A program made the position numbers and the translations under genes. The notes beneath the pieces were generated by a model that saw nothing but the letters and a program-made list of their open reading frames with translations, had not been told where the DNA came from and made no database searches. Shown one piece after another: positions 32,757 to 42,356 of a stretch of DNA of 64,000 nt (position 1 is its first letter; each line of letters begins with the position of its first letter). This stretch comes from Hygrophila difformis (taxonomy: Eukaryota; Streptophyta; Magnoliopsida; Lamiales; Acanthaceae): assembly GCA_030278955.1 (NCBI GenBank), contig JAOANR010000001.1, positions 35,723,708 through 35,787,707 of the forward strand. The letters are read 5' to 3'.

Positions 32757-34132
32757 TGCCATGGATCCTTATGGATGATCGAAAAACAACAACAAAGTCG
32801 AATCGCAAATATTTCCTAAGTGGAGAAGAGATCAGAGTTTGAGAGTTGCGATCCGATGGAAAAAGAGAAAATAATGCGGAATTGAAAGGATAGCGGACTT
32901 AGCCTCATGACACGATCTCGATGGAAGCAACCAATGCCTTCTACATGGCCTCATCCACTCCAAACCGAGCAATCGACCGAGGGAACCCGAGGACGTCCAT
33001 TCCTCGTCTCCACGAACAAAGCTACTCCAAGCTTCACCCGATTTCACGCCCTCACGTAGGCTAAACGTCTCTCATTTTCTCACCCTTCACAAGTGACGAA
33101 AATTGAAAGAAAAGAAGAAGGAATATTTCATTCCAAATGAGAAAAATCTCAAAGTTTTACAAATGATCAAAAGGTACAAATGAATTCAAGTAAGCTCCTA
33201 TTTATAGATGGAGGGAAGAGCTAATGACTTAGGATCACAAGTCAAGTGTAACCTACTAAAGTGGTAAACAAGTTACAAGGGAAGTTACACTTTAGCCTTT
33301 GAAGTGCAAAGTTGTTAGATGGGAAGTTACAAGTGACCTTCTCAAGAGGTAGCAAGTTACTCCCTTGGTAGTTATAACCTCCTCAACAAGTTGCAAGTCA
33401 TCCCAACTTCCTTTCCAAGCTACAATCCTGCCATGTACTGAACTTTGCTGAAGTGATTTGTGAGCTTCGGCAATGCTTTGTTGCTTCCAATCTCGCCCTA
33501 TGCCTATAAAAGATGGGAAATTTCATAAGAACAAAGCACTTATAATGACATAGCATAGGAACAAAGCAAGGGAAAAGATATATCAAAAGACTAAGGCATG
33601 GAAGTGTTCTTCGGTTGTCCTTAACACCTTCAAAACAAGATTAGAAGTCATTAAGAGATGTTTAGTACTTAATCAAGTTCATAATCATGATTATCAAAGT
33701 ATGATATATCATCCAAAACTAGTTTAAGGTTGTTTAAACTTGACTAGGTTTGTTTAAGGAAGATGTAATAGAACTCATGGTTTCTTGTCTCCCTTTAATG
33801 ACCCTTTTATTTAGCGAATGTTAAGGATACGTTTCCCGGAGTTCTAGAACTCCGATTGAGGCGATTCAAAAGCCCACGCGATCCCTAGAACGTCGCCTTT
33901 CCAACCAAGCCTTGAAATCGCATTTTCAGGAACGTTGAAATACGACAACGTGACCGAACAGCCTGCTGCCACGTGTGCTTCCTCTTGTTCTTCCTCAATT
34001 GAACTTCCTTGCTTCATATAATTCTCCAAGGCATGAATGAACTTGTTGATTCTAGCTCTCGTCTTTGGTCCATCACCGAAATATGGTATTGCAATGTTGA
34101 CCATCGCGTTGACCGTCGGGGCATCCATGTCA
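32757..34132 (-). repeat. RE5 5' LTR (1376 bp)
   Basis: Same length as the 3' LTR. Differences by eye are at the A-rich run near 32865, at C/T near 33428, at C/T near 33467 and at A/G near 33928. TATAAATA at about 33198-33206. A 94-codon frame at its right end (34128-33844) is the pol tail and is not a separate gene. Confidence 0.95.
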
Positions 34133-34137
34133 GTGAC

Positions 34138-35347
34138 ATTGGAACTTGATGTACGTACGCGTTAGAACGAGAATACTAGCACTCTAACTCGACTCAATCA
34201 AAGGCCGTTAAGAAGATTATACAAACAATGCACGTTAAAGCAAATATAAACAAAAGTTTCAACAATCTTCCACAAATGCCTCACAATCCCTACAAACCCA
34301 CTACTTTCAACCTAGGTTTCAAACAACCCTTTGTTGAATCACTAAAAAGAACACTTGCACTAGGTTTCAACAACCCTTTTGCAAACCAACAAATTGCCCT
34401 AGGTTTCAACAACCCTTTGGCAAAACAACAAGTCAACAAATTGCCCTAGATTTCAACAATCCTTTGGCAAAATGATGTGAGTGTCAAAATGCCCTAGATT
34501 TCAACAATCCTTTGGCAATGACAAGAAAGTCGAGAAAAAACGAAGGACAACTCACACCAAAAATTTCAACAATAGAATCGAGACTCAACAAACTAGGGCC
34601 TCCCGCAATCTTACTACTTTTTTTTTTTTTTTACTTCTCGGCCATGCTTCTTTTTGCGCCGAAATTTTCCTTTTTTTTTTTTTGTTTTTTTACAATTCTC
34701 GGCTTTTTCTAATGTTGAGAATGCCTTTTGTCAAAAATTTCAACAAATGCAATTTTACTAGGCCACTAGCAAATTCAACAATCCCAACGAGAAAATTTTC
34801 AACAAGCCAAAAAAATTCACCAAATGAAAAATGACTAGTAACAAGAAACAAAGAGCAAAGCCAAAACTAACATGTAAGAGAATTGGGGAAACATTCTTAT
34901 ATGTCTTAAAATTGGGGAAACATCAAAGTATTAAGACAACACTTGTAATGAACCCTATAACTCCCAAACTAATTCCCATGTGCAATCCAACCTCCCTTGT
35001 AACTCCCTAAAAACCGCCCCATGTAACCCATCTCTCGGCCCTCTCTCTTTTTGTGGAATCAAGTTTTCAACAATTGAATCGAGATGCTAAAACATACAAG
35101 TTTACACAATCTAGATTATGGAAAGTCGAAAACTAGAACAAAAGCAAATTCAACAATTGTTCCGAGAGTCCAAATTACAAGGAAATTTCAACAAAGCAAG
35201 ATTACAAGGAATTTCATTCCATAGAACAAGAATACATGGAATTCAACAAAAAGCTAGCCAAAATGCAAAACTAACCGCCACTAAGAACAAGCAATATGGC
35301 GTCAAACACAAATCTACACTAGACACGGATTATTTCGAATAGACTAG
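34138..35347 (-). other. RE4 leader, LTR-proximal piece
   Basis: Continuation of the RE4 leader on the far side of RE5. It contains five tandem CTAGGTTTCAACAACCCTTT-type units (34308-34520), long T-runs (34617-34633, 34671-34691) and many TTCAACAA words. It is similar throughout to the RE11 leader at 54610-55990. Confidence 0.8.
34308..34520. repeat. TTCAACAACCCTTTGGC tandem repeats in RE4 leader
   Basis: Five units of roughly 40-50 bp sharing CTAGRTTTCAACAAYCCTTT. The matching array in RE11 is at 54938-55152. Confidence 0.85.
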
Positions 35348-35360
35348 GCTTTGATACCAA
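35348..35360 (-). other. RE4 primer-binding site, one mismatch
   Basis: In sense TTGGTATCAAAGC; the G of CAGAGC is A. Otherwise it matches initiator tRNA-Met. Confidence 0.85.
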
Positions 35361-35366
35361 AATTAA

Positions 35367-36422
35367 TGCCATGGATCTTACAAGTGTCTATCCGAAATCA
35401 AGATCAAAAGAGGGGGAAGAAGAGAAATCGATCAAACTAACAAAACAACAAAAGATCAAAAAGAAGAACAAAATACTTGTGGTGAAGAAGGAAGTGCTCT
35501 CGGATGCACATTCAAAGGAACGAGACACGGACCCTTCTAGATTGATCCATATGCCGCCATTGATGCTCCTCCAAGATTGACGTCGTGGTGCCTCCTTCAA
35601 GCAATCCTCGCGTCACGACCCCAACAAGCTATCTTGTGGAACCGATTTGCCATTCTTCTCTCAAGGGATGCCGCGGCCAAGGTGGTGGAAAAGGGTGGCG
35701 GCCGAGGCTATGGGAGGAGATGGAGGGATAGAACTTTTAGGGTTCCAACTACCACTCAAAGGAAAACAAGAAAGAAAGAGTTCCTCTCTTTACTCTCAAA
35801 AGTGTATTCAATTTCCAAATCAAAGCTAAAGTGTACAAGTGATGGGGAGGGTCTCATTTATAGACCCCCATGGCCGAGCTCTCCTCTCCCAAAATCAATA
35901 ATGCGCGGCCAAACAAGGCCCTTACTCTAAACTCCCTCTCAAGTAACTCCTAACAACCCTAACTTCTATTAAGACAAGACCAACTCCCAACATCCTAACC
36001 TAGGACAAACCTAGTCAACCTAGTATTGACTTGTCTCAACACATATGTCTTGTTGAGATCAAGTTCTATAGGAAAGACAAGTTACAATCCCAAACTAGAT
36101 TAAATTTGGACATGTAATGAAAAACATGGTGAACATGTTCAAGTCTAGTCTCTTTTTCCCTTTAAGCTTGTTTCTTCTTTGTTTGAGCTCCAAATGCCTT
36201 CTTTCTTGATCCAACCTATGTCATCCTTCTTCCCAAGTGATCATAGTGTTGATCTTATGATTGTTGAATCCCGGTATGTTGATTGTTGAAATCGAACTCG
36301 ACTCTTCCTTTGCTTCTTCTTCCCTTGCAATTGCCTTTTGGACCTCCTCTTGATACTTCTTCTTTCTTTGTCTAGTCAACGGTCCACTTGGAAGTTGAAG
36401 TTGACTTTGGACATTCTTGTCA
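35367..36422 (-). repeat. RE4 5' LTR (1056 bp)
   Basis: Sense start TGACAAGAATGTCC at 36422, sense end AGATCCATGGCA at 35367. It shares long stretches with the RE11 LTR, for example around 35520-35650. TATAAAT box at about 35857-35865. The small open frames in it (35371-35930) have no recognisable domain. Confidence 0.9.
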
Positions 36423-37366
36423 CCAAGGGGGTGGGGATGGCGTGGTAGTCAGATCAACTGCAACTATGGACGCCATGATCCTCACATCTCCATCACCATT
36501 CTCGGGAGTCAGGCAGCGTGGCAATCGCCATCTTCAGCCAAGCAGTGGCCTCACGCCGATTACCTTCTCCGATCAAGAGAAAACCCTCCGATTATCCCCT
36601 CGCCATATCTCCGGCCAAGGGCAGCCTCTCTCATCACCATTGGAGCACTGGAAGCCGTCCACAGTATCCACAATGCAATTCCGGCCACCCCGAAAGCCGT
36701 AACTACAACGAAGAACAAAACCCCGCAACGCCGTCATCACTCCATACTTTCCGACGAAGCTCTAGGTCATGCACTCCGAAGCTCCAGGCCACCAACTCCA
36801 TGTCTCCAGTCGCCAGCCGCCATGGCCATGTCGCGGAACACCCCCAGTCGCGAACCTCCTCCACCAGTCGCCATCCGCACCACTCGCGACAGCCCTCTCT
36901 CGACAGGTTCCAATTGGCTATGTCGCGGAACACTTGCTTGGCGACAGGACCCTCCACTTGCTTGGCGACAGGATCCTCATCTTATCAACACTGCTTTATT
37001 ATATTAGGGTTGTTTAATTGTCTTTGTTAGTTGCTTAATTCCTATGTAATTTGGTTGCCTATATATATGGCTTCTAAGACACTTTGTTCTTCACCTTTGA
37101 AATGAATTAAATGATGAACACTTGGAGAGTGTATTTTCTTTGTTTGAAAGGTCATATGTTCCACCAAGGTTGGATTCCTTTTGAGTATTTGAGGTGTGCT
37201 CAATCGTATAGACACCTTGAGGATATCGGTTGAGGGATTGATGAACACTTATGTGTTAGTAAATCCAATATTGAGTATCCAATGAGGTAATCTCATCTAT
37301 CCTTTTATTTTCCATTTCCCGTATTGTTCTTGTTTGTAAATCGTATCCAATCCTCAATCCATGGCA
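36423..37366 (+). mobile_element. RE7: 3' end of a Ty3/gypsy element
   Basis: Begins inside the polypurine tract (CCAAGGGGGTGGGGA, 36423-36437), where RE4 is inserted, and continues as a 3' LTR (36438-37366, 929 bp) ending CAATCCATGGCA. U3 starts TGGCGTGGTAGTC but lacks the usual GPxSxxRxK pol tail. It has a few TCGCGGA/TTGGCGACA units (36828-36975). TATATATA at 37060-37068. R-U5 is close to RE1. A 196-codon frame (36417-37007) lies in U3 and matches nothing I recognise. Confidence 0.87.
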
Positions 37367-37925
37367 ACCATCTTCCGACTTTGACAAGAATTTATCCGGC
37401 GACCGGCGGTGGTTCCGGCCGACCATCGGTGAACTTCCGGTCAATTTTCCAACGAGCTCCGTTTGACCTTCCGGCGATGCTCCGGAGCTCCGGTGGCTTC
37501 TCCGGTCAACTTTCGGCGACTCTTTGGCGATGGCCAACATCCGGCCAACTTTCCGTCGAGCTTCGTTTGACTTCCGGCGATGCTCCGATGCTCCGGCGGC
37601 TTCTTCGGTCATCTTCCGACGACTCTCCGGCGACGATGATGGCTTATTGCTTCAAAATTGGGGAATCCTCAATTTGATTCCATCCGGGTCCTTCAATTTA
37701 GTCGGGTCTTATCTACGCTCGTCGGACCGGATCGGGTAATTGGTTTGATTGATCCGAATTTTTGCGGCAAACGGCATTCAACAAGAGCTCCAAAATTCAA
37801 CAATGAGGGTGATTTCATCAACTCAACAAAAGAAGGCAAAATCAACAACAATTAATAAGGAATCAAATCCATAGAATCAAACATACATGGATTTCAACAA
37901 CAAGCAACAATTCAACAACAAGATC
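37367..37925. repeat. Composite relict: LTR fragment plus leader fragment
   Basis: 37367-37750 resembles the CCGG-rich U3 of a minus-strand LTR (compare RE12 at 57331-57450). 37750-37925 resembles the minus-strand leader of the RE4/RE11 family (compare 55760-55970). The two parts do not join in this way in any complete element here, so this is a rearranged remnant. No gene. Confidence 0.65.
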
Positions 37926-38985
37926 TGACATGGATGTCATGACACATGGCATCATGATTCCCTATTTCCCGGAAGGGCCGGTTTCAAAGGCACGAATAAA
38001 GAAGTTTATTAATTCTATCTCTTTGTTTTTATTTCAGGAAGCAGATAAACTGGAGCCGAAGAAGGAGCCCAAATTGAAGCTGCTGATGCAGGCGGAAGAA
38101 TACCGGAAAGGCCCGGGTCTCATTAATTTGGGACCCACCCCGTCCAACTAAATCCAGAAGGAAGGAGACCTCCAGATGCACAAACAGATCAAAACAGCAT
38201 AAGGAGGTCAACGAAGGGCCCCACAGCCGCCGTCGCCGTAGTCATCGGAGGTTCGTCGGAGCTCCGGCGAAGTCGCCGGAAGTTGGTCGGAACTTCACCG
38301 GAAAAGTCACCGGCACCGGTCAGCGACCCGTCAACGTCGGAAAAGTGTCGCCGGACTCAGTGGGCCCCAGTCGGATGAAAGTTGGAGGAATTCTTCATTC
38401 CAGTCGCTAGACATGCTCCCGGTCGCTAGCCGAAGGCCCAATCGCGGAACCCCTCCAGCGACAAGGACAGAGAACAAGATAGAGAGAGACCTAGTCGCGG
38501 AACTCCTGTCGCTAGGCATTGCCTCGCGACCGGGCACGTCTAGCGCCACGAAAAGACGAAATTGATTCCAGAAAGAACCTGTCGCGAGCCTCCCCCTGTC
38601 GCGGTCCAGTGTCCCGCGCCACGGCCCTCTCTCGTGACACGATCATGGCTAGCGACAGAAGCTTATCCAGTTTATGTTTCCTTGTATCCGAATTGTTGAA
38701 AACATTGCTAGGGTCGTTTAATTTAGTGTTATGGGCTTCCTCTATATATATAGGGTCCCCAAGCTTTTGTATTCACTTTGATATTTTGAACAACTTATTT
38801 TCATTGAATCAAAGTCATTTCTCTTTCAGAGCCAACACTTGGTTCTCAACACTTTGTGAGTAAACCCTAGGTTCACCCACACCATTGAAGATTTGAAGCT
38901 TGCTTCAATGGCTCTAATGGAAGATGCACTCATGGTAACCATTTGTCTTGGGTAGATCCCTCTTCCCTTGGTTATACTTAGTCCC
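37926..38985 (+). repeat. RE8 LTR, 3' end deleted
   Basis: TGACATGGATGTC start as in RE2, pol tail IPYFPEGPVSKARIKKF, inverted repeat (38167-38209), CGCCGG segment, TCGCGA-type units (38400-38660), and TATATATA (38743-38752). Similarity to the RE2 LTR stops at ACTTAGTCCC; about 100 bp including the CATGGCA end are absent. Confidence 0.88.
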
Positions 38986-40501
38986 TAAAAAGAAGCATTC
39001 TGTCCACTTTTTCGAATTTCTGGTTTTTGCTCTTTGCGATTTTGTGAAATATGAAACCATATTCTTAATCCTCATCTCAAGAGCTTTCCATTGGCATACG
39101 ATTCATCCAAATCCGAGTTCGTATGCCAAAGTTATGTTCATTTGAAGATTCATGAGTGTTCTTCATGTTCTTCATCCAAAATCCAAAAATATCATATGTT
39201 TTGCTTTTTGATTCTATGATTTTGTGTTTATCTGCTTGTTTTCATGTGTTTGAACATCAATGTATGGATATAGCATCATTCCCCAAGCATTTTGAGCATT
39301 GAACACAAGTTTGGTTGAACAAGTGCCTAGTTTGCTCTCTATTTTCACAATCTGGAAAGTTTGGTGTTTGTTCATATTGGGGTTCAAAACCTGCTATCGA
39401 TTCAAGGGGTGACTTTACATATTTCGGGTGTTCGGAATCCATTGGAATTGGTTTCGAAGCATTTGGAGTTCATTTGGTCGATCAAATCACGAAAACAAAT
39501 TTTCTGCCACGGTGAACCCGCGGAAGCAACAACTTTGAATGTTCATAAATTCTTGAGTTCTTCATGTTTCTTGATGAATCTTCAACCATATTCAATGAGT
39601 GCTGAATCCATAGCATTTTGAATCACCAAATTTGGAGTTTTTTTGGGGTCGCTATCACCTTTTTTCCAAAAGGTGTCCTTTTCTGGCGGCACCAAAAAGA
39701 GGCTGCGCGTGTGGGCGCGTGAGGAGACCAATCCTGGTGTTTTCTGTTGGCATATCATCCCAATCCGTGCAAGTTTGAGAATCATATAATCCCACATTAA
39801 TTGGAGACTGTTTGCTGTCCCGAAAACAGCCAAATTTGCACAACAGAAAATCTGGAACTCAAGTTCAAGCTGCCAACTTTTAAAATTCCTAGGGTTTTGT
39901 CAACTTTTGAATGTTTTGAGTGCAAAGAGAGCCACCAACATATATTTGGGATATTGGGCACATATATTTTAGTAATACAATAAAGTGGATATCTGACTGG
40001 CACAATTGTTCCTCTGAACATAGTTCACGAACACCGAGTTGAAGTTCCGCCTATTATAAAGGCATTGGAATTCCTCTCATAAATTATGATACCTAGCCGA
40101 GAAGCCACTTGAGTATTATGACTTTTTCCCGAGTGTTATTTTTCGGTGAGCTTACTCACATATTTGGGATCAATCAAGGACATAACCAATCTGGAAGGAT
40201 TGTGAATGTTGATAGCAATTGCACTAATCAACTTGTGCTCAATTGTCATTTGCGTTGCATATCACATACATATCATAGCGTCCTTTGATTGAGTCGAGCA
40301 CCTCATACTGCTTCGTGATTTGCGCGTCACAATCATTTCTCTTCTTTGCATCTAATTGGGTCATTGAGCAGGTGAATTTCGACAATTGGGTCATTGGGCC
40401 AAGGGACTGAAAGCGAGAGGAATAACTGCGAGATTACTTTACAAATTCCTATTTATTCTCTAACATTTTATATCTATACCTAGTTTGTCTGTTTTGCTGA
40501 G
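38986..40501 (+). other. RE8 leader
   Basis: No gene. Shares segments with the RE6 leader (39140-39180). It contains the hairpin module at 39981-40115. Confidence 0.75.
39981..40115 (+). other. RE8 leader hairpin module
   Basis: Hairpin 1: outer GTTC (40008-40011) with GAAC (40029-40032), inner TGAAC (40015-40019) with GTTCA (40023-40027), loop ATA, and CTC bulge. Then GAGTTGAAG, then hairpin 2: GCCT (40049-40052) with AGGC (40060-40063), followed by GGAATTCCTC. Confidence 0.65.
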
Positions 40502-40789
40502 ATGGCAGGTAACACAGGAGCAAGCATTGACGATGTTATGGAAATGCTGAGGAACATGAATCAGAAGCTGGACAACCATTCTACTTCTATTGGGACCAAT
40601 GCTGCTAACATCGCTGCAGTTAATGAACGGATGGACGGACTTGTTGAGGACATTGGAGAACGCATCAAATTCAAAAATGATATTATACAACAACAATGTC
40701 AAAGGCTGGTTGAGAAAAGATTCGAGGAGGCCTTCTACAATGCGCCCTCGCTGCAAAACACAACTCCTCCAGCTCAGACAGTGACTCCA
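40502..40789 (+). pseudogene. RE8 Gag N-terminus
   Basis: MAGNTGASIDD start. A coiled-coil-like region of 96 residues up to TPPAQTVTP, where RE9 interrupts. The open frame runs on into the RE9 LTR to 40885, but that part is unrelated. The rest of gag is outside the window. Confidence 0.8.
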
Positions 40790-41112
40790 TGGCGTGGAAG
40801 CCGGAACTGTAGCAACAATAATATCATTTCCAGATGGACCCTGTTCAAGGAAGCAAATAAAGAAGTTCACAACCCGAGTTGCTGAATTTTTCCATGATCA
40901 TTTTGACAAGGAGCTGAAGAAAATATCCACAATCCGATCCGAAACAACTTTGCTCTTACAGCTCGAGCAAGCAGATGTCCGGGAAAATTCCTAAACACGG
41001 AATAGTGATCGGATGAAGAATACCATATTTTGATATTTTCTAATAGTGTAGGATGAACACTAAATTAATTCTAGGAGAGAGAGACAGGTTCGGTCTAGAC
41101 AGGCAGGTTCGG
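40790..41112 (+). repeat. RE9 5' LTR, first part
   Basis: Starts TGGCGTGGAAGCCGG. It preserves the pol tail (FPDGPCSRKQIKKF) and ends in TTCGGTCTAG repeats, where RE10 is inserted (duplicated ttcgg). Confidence 0.85.
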
Positions 41113-42330
41113 TGGCGTGGAAGCCGGAACAATAGCACTGACATTTCCAAATGGTCCAGGTTCGAGGAATCGAGCTAAGAAGTTCACCCATCAAGTTGCT
41201 GAAATTACTGAAGCAGAACTTTGAAGAAGAAATGCAGAAAGCCGTCGGACGCGGAACCGGAGTAAAGATGCTGCTTCAGTACGAGTCGGGAGAAAGCCCG
41301 GGATCCATCACAATGGACCCGGCATGTCGAAGTTGATTTTGAGCCAAGGGCGGACCTCCAGATGCAAGAGGAAGCAAATCAGCATAAGGAGGAAGAAAAT
41401 GGAAGCTGAAGTATTTATGCTCGCGATGTCGCCACGCTCCACGCGATGTTTCAAAGTAAAGCGAGGAGCATGGAGTTCAGAAAACAAAGCGTAAGCAACT
41501 TCAGCGGAAGTAAAGGAAGCGTCGAAGAAGAGAAGGATTCAGAATTAGCCAAATTTTCACCAACTTGGAGTGCACTGTTCCATTCCAAACGAACAAAGCG
41601 AGTGTACTGAACATCTGGCGAAATGTACTGAAATCCTTCCTCGCTATACCAGAATCCTCCCTCGCTATACTGAAATCACCCCTCGCTATATCAGACTTAC
41701 AAAGCGAGGAACCTAAGCACTCGGTGTACTGAAGTTGGGGATTCCTGTATTGAAATTAAGCTATGCTATGTCATACTTATATTTTGTCCCTATGTTATAG
41801 CCTAGACATATAGCACTTAAATCACTTAGGATTTTGCCTAAGTCTTTTGTAGCCATGTGGGACCATGGGGCACCTATAAATATGCCCTCTCCCTCCATTG
41901 TACTCATCTTTTGTTGAATATTACACTTTGCCCAATATGCAAGTTCTCTTCCAAAAGATCATTCCCCCAAAATGAACACTTCATTTTGGGCACTTAAACA
42001 ACTTGGAGATTGAAGAACTCCATGCTGAATTTCAATCATCAAAATGAATCAATGAAGATTGAGGACAAGGCATATGGACTTGTTTGCCTTCTCTTGTTGA
42101 AGAATTGAGGTGGTTGCTTCATCAACTTGGAACTTGAAGCATTCCAAGATTGTTTCAATCTACATCTTGAACACGTGAGGAGTTGAGGACGATACGTAGG
42201 GGCTCGTTTGCTCTCCATTGCTTGTTTATGGTATAGATTTGCTTCCCTATCCATCACTTCCATCTTCCATCTTCTTCATCCCTCCATTGTTCTTCCTTTT
42301 ACAAGAATGTTTCCAACAAGATCCATGGCA
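41113..42330 (+). repeat. RE10 5' LTR (1218 bp)
   Basis: TGGCGTGGAAGCC to GATCCATGGCA. It still encodes the pol tail (FPNGPGSRNRAKKF), a remnant of an autonomous ancestor. The inverted-repeat core is at 41353-41392. U3 holds CCTCGCTATACC-type repeats (41635-41720). TATAAATA at 41875-41882. Confidence 0.95.
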
Positions 42331-42343
42331 TTAGTTTAGAATT

Positions 42344-42356
42344 TTGGTATCAGAGC
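42344..42356 (+). other. RE10 primer-binding site (initiator tRNA-Met)
   Basis: TTGGTATCAGAGC, 13 nt after the 5' LTR. Confidence 0.95.

Larger units (their letters stand above)
16123..34132 (-). mobile_element. RE5: complete Ty3/gypsy element, coding region broken, hosts RE6
   Basis: Both LTRs are 1376 bp (16123-17498 and 32757-34132) and are flanked by the perfect duplication gtgac (16118-16122 and 34133-34137). By eye the LTRs differ at about four positions, so the insertion is young. It is inserted in the leader of RE4. RE6 (21799-30838) is inserted in its gag. Without RE6 it is about 9 kb. Its polyprotein has four lesions, so it probably needed proteins from a relative to move. Confidence 0.95.
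12864..36422 (-). mobile_element. RE4: Ty3/gypsy element, interrupted by RE3 and RE5
   Basis: Two pieces, 36422-34138 and 16122-12864, separated by RE5 inserted in the leader. They contain the 5' LTR, primer-binding site, leader, and gag-protease-RT up to RNase H, where RE3 cuts it. Integrase and the 3' LTR are outside the window. RE4 itself entered RE7 within the polypurine tract, so RE7 DNA resumes at 36423 (ccaag). Confidence 0.88.
37926..40789 (+). mobile_element. RE8: Ty3/gypsy element, 5' portion, hosts RE9
   Basis: A truncated 5' LTR of the RE2 family, then a leader and the start of gag, where RE9 is inserted at 40790. The LTR end and primer-binding site are missing. The remainder is right of the window, beyond RE9. 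Confidence 0.82.

Noticed and set aside
33844..34128. Separate 94-codon gene in RE5 5' LTR
   Set aside because: It is the pol tail duplicated in the 5' LTR, without its own promoter or start context.
36417..37007. Open frame of 196 codons, looks like a proline-rich host protein
   Set aside because: It lies wholly within the polypurine tract and U3 of the RE7 LTR and overlaps other open frames; low-complexity GC-rich LTR DNA explains it.
41151..41336. 61-codon frames repeated at 41151 and 46660
   Set aside because: Identical because they lie in the two LTRs of RE10; out of frame with the vestigial pol tail.
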